The notes beneath the pieces were generated by a model that was not told the DNA's origin, did not search any database, and saw only the letters and a list, made by a program, of their open reading frames with translations. A stretch of 64,000 bases of DNA, taken from IMG/VR virus record IMGVR_UViG_3300037011_000200, positions 1 to 64,000 of that record; one strand, given 5' to 3'. Below, piece after piece: positions 7,955-16,570 of this stretch; positions within the stretch are counted from its first letter, which is position 1, and every line of letters starts with the position of its first letter. A program made the position numbers and the translations under genes. Source of the DNA: a virus.

Positions 7955-10205
7955 GGAACTTTCCAACTTAAACACTTTCAGTCAAGTTGATTCTCTTCTA
8001 AGACCTTCCTCATTGGAAATCATCTTCAGTTCCTGTCAAAGTAATATAATTGTTACATCTCCCGTGGGATCAGGGAAAACGATTGAAGCTGTACATCACG
8101 CTATTAATTGTGCAAGGAAAGGGAAGACTGTAATCATCGCGTGTCCACGCACTATCATTTGCGAACAATATCATAATTTGTTGAGAAACGCTGGTGTCAG
8201 CTGTTATCGATACTACAGAAAACATAAAGGGTATGGACAAGGTATTAATATAGTTATATTCGAGCAGTCTCACAAAGTTTTTATGAAATTGTTGATGAAA
8301 GATATTAAGGTCGACTTTCTTATCGTTGATGAATTTCACTTACTCGACAACGACAACCTATTTCGTTTCCTTCAGAATAATGAGACGAGAAATGTTATCA
8401 ATCTTTGTACAAGCAAAGGTATACCTACAATTCTCCTATCAGCAACTCCGACACCGAAATCTCTTAACCGTTTGAGGGGCCTTTTTGAACATGTTCGGTT
8501 ATCAACTCCAGCTACGAAAACATTAAAGCTTTATCCATCATTGAATCCTTTGTCTTCCCTCATAAAGATGATTTCGGATTCTATGGATCAACAGCGTGTC
8601 GTAGTGTTTAATGACAATTGCGGAATCAATGGAGAGTTAGCTGTTCTTTTCGCACAGAAAGGTAAACGAACTCTTTCTTTAAACAACAAGTCGAAAGACA
8701 CTGTTCCTGATTCATTAGACTGGTCAGGGTATGATATAGTTTTTGCTACCAGTGTTTCAGGTGCAGGGTTCTCTGTTCAAGATGGTATTTCAACACGTGT
8801 CATTGTAATGGCTGCACATGATGGAATTTTTTCAGTGGTTCAAAAGGCAGGGCGTTTACGTTCAAATGTTTCTGAATATTCTGTAATACTGTCCGCTCGA
8901 AGAAGTCCTTGGTATCGAAAAGCAGTTGATGGGTTTTGGGCTCCTGGAATATCTAATCCAAATATTGACAGCATTCCTCAAGGATGGGAAGCTATGCCTA
9001 TCAGCGAAGGAAAAGCAGTTAAACATTGGGTGTGTAAAGATATTGAAACTTACAAGCAGAAGATCATTCTCTTTGGGGTGTCATCCAACAATGAAATTCG
9101 TTATGTGTATAATGATAGCTTTGCTGACTTTACAGGATTCTCCATCTCTAGTCCTTCACTTCAATATTTCAATTTTAACAAGATAGAACTCAATGTCTTT
9201 AGTAGCATATTCAGAGCTTTCCTAGAAAGTATGTATCCCAGATTCACTCATATCCCAAACAGTGTGCGTGATTTATATGCTGCTGCTTCACTACTTCACA
9301 TGGCTCCAATAAAAGGAAAAGCCAAACCTGGTATAGATATTCTTTGTAATTACATCAATACAAAGTATCGTCTCGATACAGGCCTTATGGCTGAGGCAAG
9401 CAGAGAGTTTCGTGAAATATATCAATGCCCCAGTGCACTCGCTGCATATCAGGATGAAGTAGAACAGCTTGCCATTACTTTTATCCAAAGTAAATTCTTT
9501 GATCAATTCTCTTTAGACCTTCCGAAAACGTTTGACGATCTACTCTCTCGATCATCACGGAAACGTAAAGCTGATTCAAGAACGGCTGATCTCTTAACCC
9601 AATTTATATATAGTAACATTTATCCAGATAAGAAGCTGAGTCTTGATCCCATTCCAAATGCTGCAGTTCAATTAGTGTCAAAGTTATTCAATATGTTTAA
9701 TGAACAGATGAAGTCCCAACAAGATTTGGATCCAGTTGAATTGAGAAAATGGGGTATATATGAGAAGGTTATCAAGCGACCAGTGTTCGAAGATACAACG
9801 ATTGATACAGCTTACTTGAGAGAGTTTGTTTCTAAGCATATAACTAAAGGTTGGGATTGGATTTTTGGTGGTGAATACATTGCTTCTAATTTGCCACCTG
9901 ACTACGAAAATCGATTGTATATCGCTGTATCTCAAATCGTTCAACTGTTTGCTCCAAAGGTTAAGCGTCATAATGTTTGCTATGTAATCTCTAGAGAAAA
10001 CTTTAATCGTTTCTCCGCAATGCTAGGGGAGATGATTTCTTTTAAGATACATTTTAATCTTTTAAAAAGTCATCTCCCCCACCTGTTCATGAGAGACGCT
10101 TCGGAGATCTTTCTATGCCCAATCCTTTATTCTATTCTGAAAGAAGAGATGGATTTAATGTTTCAGATACGAGATTCAGCGAATTCTGTAGCAGTCAACT
10201 ACTGA
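7887..10205 (+). CDS. large SF2 DEAD/DEAH-type helicase
   Basis: A 772-residue ATPase. Walker A is SPVGSGKT (about residues 58-65), motif II is VDEFH, motif III is LLSATPTP, motif V-like is FATSVSGAGFSVQDG, and a motif VI-like QKAGRLRS follows, with the Q-x2-GR spacing of SF2 enzymes. The 350-residue C-terminal part has no domain I recognise. GAGGG precedes the ATG at 7887. With the primase and DnaB-like genes downstream it probably serves origin opening or recombination. It differs from the UvsW-like helicase at 3213 in size and motifs. Confidence 0.78.
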   Translation: MQNAIQIDPQEQRLEQECLEWIKELSNLNTFSQVDSLLRPSSLEIIFSSCQSNIIVTSPVGSGKTIEAVHHAINCARKGKTVIIACPRTIICEQYHNLLRNAGVSCYRYYRKHKGYGQGINIVIFEQSHKVFMKLLMKDIKVDFLIVDEFHLLDNDNLFRFLQNNETRNVINLCTSKGIPTILLSATPTPKSLNRLRGLFEHVRLSTPATKTLKLYPSLNPLSSLIKMISDSMDQQRVVVFNDNCGINGELAVLFAQKGKRTLSLNNKSKDTVPDSLDWSGYDIVFATSVSGAGFSVQDGISTRVIVMAAHDGIFSVVQKAGRLRSNVSEYSVILSARRSPWYRKAVDGFWAPGISNPNIDSIPQGWEAMPISEGKAVKHWVCKDIETYKQKIILFGVSSNNEIRYVYNDSFADFTGFSISSPSLQYFNFNKIELNVFSSIFRAFLESMYPRFTHIPNSVRDLYAAASLLHMAPIKGKAKPGIDILCNYINTKYRLDTGLMAEASREFREIYQCPSALAAYQDEVEQLAITFIQSKFFDQFSLDLPKTFDDLLSRSSRKRKADSRTADLLTQFIYSNIYPDKKLSLDPIPNAAVQLVSKLFNMFNEQMKSQQDLDPVELRKWGIYEKVIKRPVFEDTTIDTAYLREFVSKHITKGWDWIFGGEYIASNLPPDYENRLYIAVSQIVQLFAPKVKRHNVCYVISRENFNRFSAMLGEMISFKIHFNLLKSHLPHLFMRDASEIFLCPILYSILKEEMDLMFQIRDSANSVAVNY

Positions 10206-10267
10206 AAAATACTATAATTGCCAATATCTCTAACATGTGTTTGTCTATTCCTCTGTGGAGAGAAGAG

Positions 10268-10390
10268 ATGAATCTGTTAAAGCTTGCTGTAAAAGTTTCT
10301 GGTGTGATTGGTGAATCTACTGCGACTGTGAAGAAGATTCTGAAGGCTCAGTGTTCTGATGAGCGACTTGAAGATCGAGTTCGCAAGTGA
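10268..10390 (+). CDS. small protein (40 aa) of unknown function
   Basis: A longer frame opens at 10115 inside the helicase, but the ATG at 10268 has GGAGAG at normal spacing and follows the helicase stop, so the 40-residue form is more likely. The product is a short basic helix ending LEDRVRK. It overlaps the GTG of the next gene (GTGA). Confidence 0.4.
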   Translation: MNLLKLAVKVSGVIGESTATVKKILKAQCSDERLEDRVRK

Positions 10391-10881
10391 ATAATATATT
10401 GTTAGTTGTTTCTCTTATTTTTAACGTTGTATTGCTGCTTGCTATGGGTATTTTGTATGGGAGTTTGCGTAAGCGTAAAAGAGAATCAATGTCTTGCATT
10501 AAATGTACTGAACCACAACAAGGGCATCGTCCTTTAATAGATGATACTGTATTCTATACATTAGTGCAAATGTTTTATTCAACATTATTAAATGGTGCAA
10601 CTGTTGAAGATTTACAGAAAGCGTCAATACTAGCACGTCTCAAGTATGAGATAAAATATTATCATACGTCTGAACTTGATCAATGTGTTCTTGTAGAGAC
10701 GAGATATAATATGGACCAACAATTCAAAACAATTGTTGATGGAGTCTTGCGATTACTTGACAATGCTAGTTCTACGCCTTCGGAATTACGTTGTGCATTG
10801 TCTATGGCTGCGAATGAGTTTGAACAACATAGAGTAATGAGAATCATTGTTGATAAGAATGGAGAAATAAAAAGTGCATGA
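10387..10881 (+). CDS. single-pass membrane-anchored protein of unknown function
   Basis: GTG start in a GTGA overlap. Residues 3-25 (NILLVVSLIFNVVLLLAMGI) form one hydrophobic helix followed by KRKRES, a stop-transfer pattern with the rest in the cytoplasm. The soluble part is helical and has no family I recognise. Total length is 164 residues. A membrane protein within a replication unit could tether the replisome, but that is speculation. Confidence 0.6.
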   Translation: MNNILLVVSLIFNVVLLLAMGILYGSLRKRKRESMSCIKCTEPQQGHRPLIDDTVFYTLVQMFYSTLLNGATVEDLQKASILARLKYEIKYYHTSELDQCVLVETRYNMDQQFKTIVDGVLRLLDNASSTPSELRCALSMAANEFEQHRVMRIIVDKNGEIKSA

Positions 10882-11152
10882 AAAAAAGATTTTTTGGAGC
10901 CCATGGGACCTGATAGATTATGATCCCTCAAATATTGAACAGATTCAATCACAGTTTAAGTTTGAGTTAGTCATCGAGGGAGCTGGAGCTTATACTGTGG
11001 CAAGGTCGCGGCTCCCACTAGGGTATTTCCTTCCGTTTAGATATCTTGATTGTGCCTTTTATGACAAATGCCTTCTGTTTGCTGAGGCTAATGGATGGGA
11101 AACCTTTTTCTGTCCTGTCAAATGTATTCAATGTGAATTGAAAAAGAAATGA
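10874..11152 (+). CDS. small cysteine-ended protein of unknown function
   Basis: GTG at 10874 with GGAG at 10861; it overlaps the previous stop. The 92-residue product has an aromatic N-terminal half and finishes in CPVKCIQCELKKK, three closely spaced cysteines that could hold a metal. The stop overlaps the next ATG. Confidence 0.55.
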   Translation: MHEKKIFWSPWDLIDYDPSNIEQIQSQFKFELVIEGAGAYTVARSRLPLGYFLPFRYLDCAFYDKCLLFAEANGWETFFCPVKCIQCELKKK

Positions 11153-11976
11153 ATTGTATTGTTGAAAGCTGTGAGCTTTGTGGTGGCTTTTGTTGTAGAG
11201 CTATCACTTTAGATATGGGTATTCGAGCTCCTCAATGCTTCAAGAAGATTAATGGTCTTCAAGCGTTGGGGAAGAATCCTTTCTTGCCTTTACATGAACT
11301 AGTTTACCTTTCGAAAGATGTTCCAGTTGAATTTTATAGTTGTGATAAACTGAAGGATGGTTTATGCTCTTGTTATGATAATAGAATGGAGATGTGTAAA
11401 CGATATCCTGTTTATCAGGGAATGGATCAATTGCTGCATTTCGTTTTCGTTGTTCCTTGGTGTCATTATAGAATGTATCGACTCATTTTAGAGAATGAAG
11501 ATTATGAATTCAAGACTTTACAAGAATGCTTAGATTTCTATAGTGATCCCAGTGAAGAGAGATGGTTTTCTGGAATAAGTCCTTTAGATTGCTATAGGTT
11601 CAATAGTTTATATAAGCAGGTAAATCATTTTCCTTTAATCACCCCTAGTTCTGTTAATGATTGGTTTCTTCAGGAAGTTTTTAATGGGTATCTGGTTCAC
11701 TTTATATATAGGTTTAAGCGGGCAACAATCAAATTGAGTTCTGCTAGAAATTCGTTTCACAAGGCATCGCTATTATGTTATAAGTATGGCCTCTCTCCTG
11801 AAGCCTTTTGGAATATAGCTAGTCTATATGGGCAGGTTAACAGAGTTCCTGGGCAGTTTCCTTTTCCTACTTATATAGCAGGAGAAGCATTTGAGGAATT
11901 CGTTATCAGTAGGTTAGATAAGCTTAGAGATAGGGAGACTTTGAAACATGGCAAGACTGACGAGGGAATATTATAA
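11149..11976 (+). CDS. YkgJ-type CxxCxxCC metal-cluster protein
   Basis: A 275-residue protein starting with C-x2-C-x3-CC (ESCELCGGFCCR) and continuing with YSCDKLKDGLCSCY and MCKRYPVYQG, the cysteine spacing of the UPF0153/YkgJ zinc- or iron-chelating domain. The C-terminal 170 residues are helical and without a known domain. Biochemical role of the family is not settled. Two shorter proteins of the same type lie at 26934 and 38014. Confidence 0.65.
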   Translation: MNCIVESCELCGGFCCRAITLDMGIRAPQCFKKINGLQALGKNPFLPLHELVYLSKDVPVEFYSCDKLKDGLCSCYDNRMEMCKRYPVYQGMDQLLHFVFVVPWCHYRMYRLILENEDYEFKTLQECLDFYSDPSEERWFSGISPLDCYRFNSLYKQVNHFPLITPSSVNDWFLQEVFNGYLVHFIYRFKRATIKLSSARNSFHKASLLCYKYGLSPEAFWNIASLYGQVNRVPGQFPFPTYIAGEAFEEFVISRLDKLRDRETLKHGKTDEGIL

Positions 11977-12142
11977 TGCGATAAGAGATACGGCTCTGGG
12001 AGCTAACAAGAAATGGGTTGATGCTTTGTGTCCTAGGTGTGGTAAATGGCATAAAGCTAAAGTGTACTGGACAGGAAATACAACGCCAAAATTCTTTTGT
12101 AACTTTTGTAAGTTTATTAGAAGAGGGGTTTCTGAGTTGTGA
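11948..12142 (+). CDS. small zinc-ribbon protein
   Basis: A 64-residue basic protein with CPRCGKWH and FFCNFC, a four-cysteine ribbon 25 residues apart. It overlaps the end of the previous gene by 29 bases and the next frame by GTGA. Confidence 0.55.
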   Translation: MARLTREYYNAIRDTALGANKKWVDALCPRCGKWHKAKVYWTGNTTPKFFCNFCKFIRRGVSEL

Positions 12143-12325
12143 TTTTAAACAATAGTCAAAAGAGAGCTCTTGAATATGTACGAAATACGAATGGTGGTGC
12201 ATCAATAGAAAATTTCATTTGGAGAATTATGGTCTGATATCAAAGTACCTGGATGGGTAACTGTTGATAAGAACGGTAAAATTCGTCTTACTGAAGAGGG
12301 AAAAAGTCAACTTAAAAGAGGTTAA
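12139..12325 (+). pseudogene. probable frameshifted small gene
   Basis: GTG at 12139 (GTGA overlap) gives ILNNSQKRALEYVRNTNGGA and SIENF, then soon hits TGA at 12237. One frame over, SFGELWSDIKVPGWVTVDKN and GKIRLTEEGKSQLKRG follows to TAA at 12325, with no start of its own. Joined by a one-base shift near 12205-12215 they read as a single small helix-turn-helix-sized protein of about 60 residues. A programmed frameshift is possible but no convincing slip site was found for the needed direction. Confidence 0.4.
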
Positions 12326-12330
12326 GTTTT

Positions 12331-12549
12331 ATGACTTTACCAAAGGAAACGATTCATACAGGTGCACCTAACAAGTGTCCAGATTGTGGTAAGAGATTAG
12401 TAGAAGAGGTGCTTTATTCTCCTGCAGGATATTATATTGGTACACAGTGTTGTTGTGGCCCCTATAGCAGAGAGAGCTATTACTATATTTCACGAGAGAC
12501 TGCTCAGAAAGACTTGGATGCGAGGACCGTTAAGTACAGAGAGTTGTAA
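12331..12549 (+). CDS. small zinc-ribbon protein
   Basis: A 72-residue protein with CPDCGKRL early and CCCGPYSRESYYY later. AGAGG precedes the ATG. Similar in style to the other ribbon proteins of this region; function unknown. Confidence 0.55.
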   Translation: MTLPKETIHTGAPNKCPDCGKRLVEEVLYSPAGYYIGTQCCCGPYSRESYYYISRETAQKDLDARTVKYREL

Positions 12550-12604
12550 TAGATGGAGAGTTGTCGAAGATTTTCTTGATTGATGATCCTCCACGAGGAT
12601 GAAG

Positions 12605-13153
12605 ATGCCAAGAATCTTGTGGGAAGAATATTTCCTTCTGCTAGCAAAGGTGGCTGCTCTTAGGAGTGGTTGTAACTCTCGTCCTAATGGCGCGATTATA
12701 GTTAAGAATAAACGCATTTTAACGACAGGTTATAATGGCCCAATTCCTGGTCGATGGCATTGTACTGATCAAGGTTACGGATATTGTTATCGTAGGAGTC
12801 TTGGCATCCCTGATATTGATAAGTACAATTTCTGTCCTGCAATTCATGCCGAAGCTAATGCACTTAATCAAGCAGCTAGATTTGGAATTTCTGTAGATGG
12901 ATCTGAGGTTTATTGTACTCTTGCCCCGTGTTATCCCTGTCTAAAGGATTTGGTTGCAGCAGGAATTAAGCGTGTGTATTTCGAGTCTGTATATGAAAGC
13001 AAAAATTTAGAGCGTGACACATTGTGGAATAAAGCATTGAAGGAATCAGGTGTTGAATGGAATCAGATTTCATTGTCTGAGGAAACTATTGAGCTTGCCT
13101 CTTCTTGGATGCATTCAATCACTTCGGTACGTAGATTAGCTCCTACGGATTAA
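12605..13153 (+). CDS. deoxycytidylate (dCMP) deaminase
   Basis: Converts dCMP to dUMP, the substrate of thymidylate synthase. The zinc site is complete: HAE at residues 81-83 and PCYPC at 108-112, with upstream NSRPNGAIIVKNKRILTTGY typical of ComEB/dCMP deaminase. Between them is a CPAIHAEAN region. GAGG at 12595-12598 sits six bases before ATG 12605; another in-frame ATG at 12599 is less well placed. Length (182 residues) fits the family. Confidence 0.9.
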   Translation: MPRILWEEYFLLLAKVAALRSGCNSRPNGAIIVKNKRILTTGYNGPIPGRWHCTDQGYGYCYRRSLGIPDIDKYNFCPAIHAEANALNQAARFGISVDGSEVYCTLAPCYPCLKDLVAAGIKRVYFESVYESKNLERDTLWNKALKESGVEWNQISLSEETIELASSWMHSITSVRRLAPTD

Positions 13154-13157
13154 GTTT

Positions 13158-13478
13158 ATGGATGACACTGAATATTATCATTGGTTTCATTATATTGTTA
13201 CTTCAGGAATAGGTTGTGGCCTGATTCATCCTATTGAGTGGTGGTTGAATGCTTATCGTACTCCAGGTGGCACCTTGGATGATGGTTACTACCAAAAGAT
13301 TGTGCAGGTAGCTTATCGTTACTTTAATGATATGTTCTCTTCTATTCATTTAAAGGATCCTGATGCTCAATCAGTTCGTGAATGGCTTGTTAGCTATTAT
13401 CAGGAAGATCACTTTTTCAAACGAAGTTTCGGTGCGATTTTGGTTGAGGCTTATGAAATGAAACATAATGGTTCCTAG
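13158..13478 (+). CDS. protein of unknown function
   Basis: A 106-residue acidic, aromatic protein (YYHWFHYIVTSGIGCG early). No motif recognised. Its end overlaps the start of the DnaB-like helicase, so they are likely translated together; it may be a helicase partner by position. Confidence 0.55.
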   Translation: MDDTEYYHWFHYIVTSGIGCGLIHPIEWWLNAYRTPGGTLDDGYYQKIVQVAYRYFNDMFSSIHLKDPDAQSVREWLVSYYQEDHFFKRSFGAILVEAYEMKHNGS

Positions 13479-14991
13479 CATTGACATCATCAGATGCCTA
13501 AGGAATAAGCGTGCTTATAAATTCGTGGTTAGGTCAGGTGTGCCTATACCCGGTGAGGGGGGAGTCGCTGTGTTAGCTTCAGCGATTAAGAGAGCATGGG
13601 ATCAAGCACCTGAGTCGCTTTCTTTCTTGAGGAATGAATTAATAGAACCTTATCTACCTTCTGAATTGCAGCCTGATACAAGACAAAGTGTAGTTCAGTT
13701 AATGGATTTAACTCATGAGTTTTATGAGACAGAAAAGGCACTCCGAGTTGCATATACAGTTGTTTCAACTCGTAAGCTTTCAATTACAATTGAAAGGGTG
13801 TTTCAAGAGAATTCAGCTCCCCTTGAGATGGAGAAGAAACTTCGAACAGCTTTTGCTGAGTTGGCTCATCTTGAAGTATTAATGAGGAGATACTCTGAGG
13901 AAGATGATGTTGATAATAAGTTGTCTCTATCACCAATTATGGATGTAATGTCATTACGTTCTCCAGGAGGAGGAGGCAGAGTAAAAGCAGTAACAGGTGG
14001 AGATTTAGATATCTCTTTGGGAGGTGGCTTAGAAGAGGGGACATATACTATTTTATTAGGAAGTAAAGGAGAAGGTAAAACTTGGGTCACCTCTTGTGTA
14101 GCAGCACATAATGCAAGGATTGGGCGCAACGTTCTATTCTTCACGTTAGAGAATAGTAAATATTCAATAGCTCAACGAACATATCCATTATATTTACAGT
14201 TCCCATTTTTTGTTGCTTCGTTCAGAAATTTTACTCAGACATTGGTAAGGACTGGGGCCACCATAATTACAAAGAATGTAGTTCAAAGAGTGGTAGACGC
14301 TGAGCTTGACGGCACAGGAGATTTACTTCTGAGAGAGTGGAAAAATATTTTCTTGAAACGCATTGAGGATTTTAATGGTCCATTACCTGTGTTACAAGCA
14401 ATGGATCTTCTTCAGGACCCTTTTTATGAATCCTTGGAGATTCTAAAAAAGTTTCGTGAAGAGCAATTATTGGGGCGTCTTGACATTCGTTTCTTTCCTG
14501 CTAACAGTTTGAAGATATCAGATATTGAACGTGAGATTGAAACTTCAGATGTTCATTATAGTTTGATTATTGTTGATTACTTAAATGCAGTTATGGTGCC
14601 TCCAGAGACACCTCGCCATGAATTTTTAGGGTGGTTTGCTAACGAGATTCGAAGATTATCTTCTGAGACTAGATGTGCAAGTTGGATAAACGCCCAATTG
14701 AAGAGGGGATTCAAGTTATATTCAAAAACTATTTCAAAAGGGGGAAGTGGTATAGATGAGGAAGCTTTTTATGAATTTGTAGCTGAATCATTTGCTGCTG
14801 TTTGGGGTGCTGATTATGTCGTTGTTTTGTTAATGAATCCTATCGTTCACAAACATGTGCAGACGGGGTATGTTCAACATGAACGTGCTTTACTATTGAA
14901 TAGAGCACGAGAAGTTATCTGTGGTGATTGGTTTTCGTTTAACGTAGACTTTAAGAAAGGTGTTTATGATATAAGGAAGTTGACAATATGA
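13468..14991 (+). CDS. DnaB-like replicative helicase
   Basis: A 507-residue protein: an N-terminal helical region of about 165 residues, then a RecA-fold motor. Walker A is GSKGEGKT (198-205), followed by NVLFFTLENSKYSIAQR, a DnaB-type H1a region, then YSLIIVDYLNAVM (Walker B) and ASWINAQLKRG, which corresponds to the DnaB sensor segment. It should unwind DNA at the fork. The primase follows after one small gene, the classic pairing. Confidence 0.82.
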   Translation: MVPSIDIIRCLRNKRAYKFVVRSGVPIPGEGGVAVLASAIKRAWDQAPESLSFLRNELIEPYLPSELQPDTRQSVVQLMDLTHEFYETEKALRVAYTVVSTRKLSITIERVFQENSAPLEMEKKLRTAFAELAHLEVLMRRYSEEDDVDNKLSLSPIMDVMSLRSPGGGGRVKAVTGGDLDISLGGGLEEGTYTILLGSKGEGKTWVTSCVAAHNARIGRNVLFFTLENSKYSIAQRTYPLYLQFPFFVASFRNFTQTLVRTGATIITKNVVQRVVDAELDGTGDLLLREWKNIFLKRIEDFNGPLPVLQAMDLLQDPFYESLEILKKFREEQLLGRLDIRFFPANSLKISDIEREIETSDVHYSLIIVDYLNAVMVPPETPRHEFLGWFANEIRRLSSETRCASWINAQLKRGFKLYSKTISKGGSGIDEEAFYEFVAESFAAVWGADYVVVLLMNPIVHKHVQTGYVQHERALLLNRAREVICGDWFSFNVDFKKGVYDIRKLTI

Positions 14992-15197
14992 AAATAGTTA
15001 CACTGTCTTGTATCGCGGGTATTGCTGGCGTTGTTGATAAGAATGGAAATTTATTTACTGAAGAGTGTGATTGTGGGATGTCTTACTGCAAGGGTTGGGT
15101 AGTACGACCACACCCTAATATCGAAGAGTTGAAAAAGGTTTTACCACATTTGAGTAAGGCTGTGCCTGATGTGATAGAGGACATTTTCAAAAAGTGA
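14988..15197 (+). CDS. small protein of unknown function
   Basis: A 69-residue protein between helicase and primase, coupled to both by overlap. It begins with a hydrophobic stretch and has ECDCGMSYCKGWVVRPH, three to four cysteines plus histidine that may bind zinc. Confidence 0.55.
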   Translation: MKIVTLSCIAGIAGVVDKNGNLFTEECDCGMSYCKGWVVRPHPNIEELKKVLPHLSKAVPDVIEDIFKK

Positions 15198-16027
15198 GTA
15201 GATTTACAACTCTATATGATTTTCCTCCTGATGTCGACTTTGTAAGGGCGAATGGTGTGCCTGTACCTGGTCGTGCTGATGAGTATAGGTTTAATTGTCC
15301 TCACTGTGGTATGACTGATGGAAAATTATATGTTAATATTAAGAAGAAAAGGTATCAGTGTTATAGGGGGTGTGTTCGAGGTGGCTTTGGGAGTATTGCT
15401 GTGATACCAAACACTCTTCAGATTGAGCAAATTCAATTGAAGAAAGAGAAAACAAAGGCTGTGTACTCTTTGTTTTCATTAGAACAGGAAACTTTTGAGT
15501 CTTCTATAGTTAAAGCTTATTTAAAAAGTAGAGGTATTGCTGATAATATCATTCGATCATTCAGGTTGCAAGGGGCTTTTATTTTTGGATGTTTTGCTGT
15601 TGCCTTTCCTGTTGTGACTCCCTTGATAACATATGAGGATATTGGATTTAGGTTAATCAATCATCAAGTGCTGAGGTATTATACTGCTTTCCCAAAAAAG
15701 ATTTATGGGCATCCAAGTACTTTAACTGCGAAGGAATTGTTCCTTATGGAAGGACCCTTTGATGTATTGTGTTCGATACCTTTCAAAGCAATCGCCACTT
15801 TTGGTAAATCACCTACGGATGAACAGTTATCTTTTCTATCCAACTTTGTTTGTGCAAGTTTCAATATTTGTTTGGATGGATCTGTTGATGAGGGAAAGAA
15901 AATTACTTATGCGATGAAGGTGAGAATGATTACTGGAAGGGATGTATTTATAGTAGATTTACCGAAGGATAAGGATCCTGGTGATCTACGAGCAGAAGTG
16001 TTACAATGTCCGAAACACAAGATATGA
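15194..16027 (+). CDS. DnaG-type primase (zinc finger plus Toprim)
   Basis: Makes RNA primers. GTG start overlaps the previous stop. The N-terminus has a CHC2-like ribbon (FNCPHCGM then YQCYRGC, residues about 34-60). The Toprim domain shows LFLMEGPFDVL (the acidic EGPFD motif, about residue 181) and ICLDGSVDEGKK as the second acidic motif. At 277 residues it is shorter than bacterial DnaG, as usual for phage primases. The helicase gene is two genes upstream. Confidence 0.78.
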   Translation: MSRFTTLYDFPPDVDFVRANGVPVPGRADEYRFNCPHCGMTDGKLYVNIKKKRYQCYRGCVRGGFGSIAVIPNTLQIEQIQLKKEKTKAVYSLFSLEQETFESSIVKAYLKSRGIADNIIRSFRLQGAFIFGCFAVAFPVVTPLITYEDIGFRLINHQVLRYYTAFPKKIYGHPSTLTAKELFLMEGPFDVLCSIPFKAIATFGKSPTDEQLSFLSNFVCASFNICLDGSVDEGKKITYAMKVRMITGRDVFIVDLPKDKDPGDLRAEVLQCPKHKI

Positions 16028-16266
16028 GATGTGGTCATGATTGGAAACCAATTGAGGGTTGGGTAGGTCGCTATAGGTGTTCTTGGTGTAATATAATTGG
16101 TTATCGTAAAATTATTATACCGCGATCAGTATTACGTGATAGTAAGGATGATCCTGGAGGGATTATCCCATATAAATGTGGTCATCCTAAGTGTAAACAT
16201 TATGCTCATCGTTCTATTAGAAGAGGAGAATTCCGTTGTCTCAGTCATTCGAAAAAGACAACTTAA
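16006..16266 (+). CDS. small double zinc-ribbon protein
   Basis: An 86-residue basic protein with two metal sites: CGHDW with YRCSWCN, and YKCGHPKCKHYAH with FRCLSH. It overlaps both the primase end and the start of the broken ASCH gene. Likely nucleic-acid binding; role unknown. Confidence 0.55.
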   Translation: MSETQDMRCGHDWKPIEGWVGRYRCSWCNIIGYRKIIIPRSVLRDSKDDPGGIIPYKCGHPKCKHYAHRSIRRGEFRCLSHSKKTT

Positions 16267-16565
16267 TACCAAAGATTCCTTTTAATACTTGGTCTTGGGA
16301 GAGGATACACCAAGGCCGCAAATGTTGTACTTCTAGAACTAAACGGTTTATTGTTTCTGGAGTCACGAGGATTGATCATATTACGTTGGATCATGTACAA
16401 TGAGAGTTTTGGAGAGAGGAAGGAGCAGACTCTCCTGAAGAGTTCGAGAAGATTTGGTGTGAAATTCATCCTATTAAGGGATTCGATCCGTTTCAGAAAG
16501 TTTATGTTCATTGGTTCACTAATCCTTATCTATGTACAGTAACACCTATTCGAGTGTTGAGGTAA
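16236..16565 (+). pseudogene. ASCH-domain protein interrupted by an in-frame TGA
   Basis: TTG at 16236, with AGAGGAGA seven bases upstream, opens a frame that reads IPKIPFNTWSWERIHQGRKC then TSRTKRFIV, the W-x2-I-x2-G-x4-T-R start of ASCH domains. TGA at 16401-16403 (codon 56) interrupts it, but the same frame goes on as EFWREEGADSPEEFEKIW, CEIHPIKGFDP and KVYVHWF to TAA at 16565, which is the conserved second half of the family. One base change would restore a 109-residue protein. ASCH proteins are RNA-binding-fold proteins. The two halves are too well kept for an old pseudogene. Confidence 0.6.
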
Positions 16566-16570
16566 CAAAA

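Noticed and set aside
16351-16542. 63-codon frame inside the ASCH region
   Set aside because: Another frame matches the ASCH family; this one is a shadow of it.
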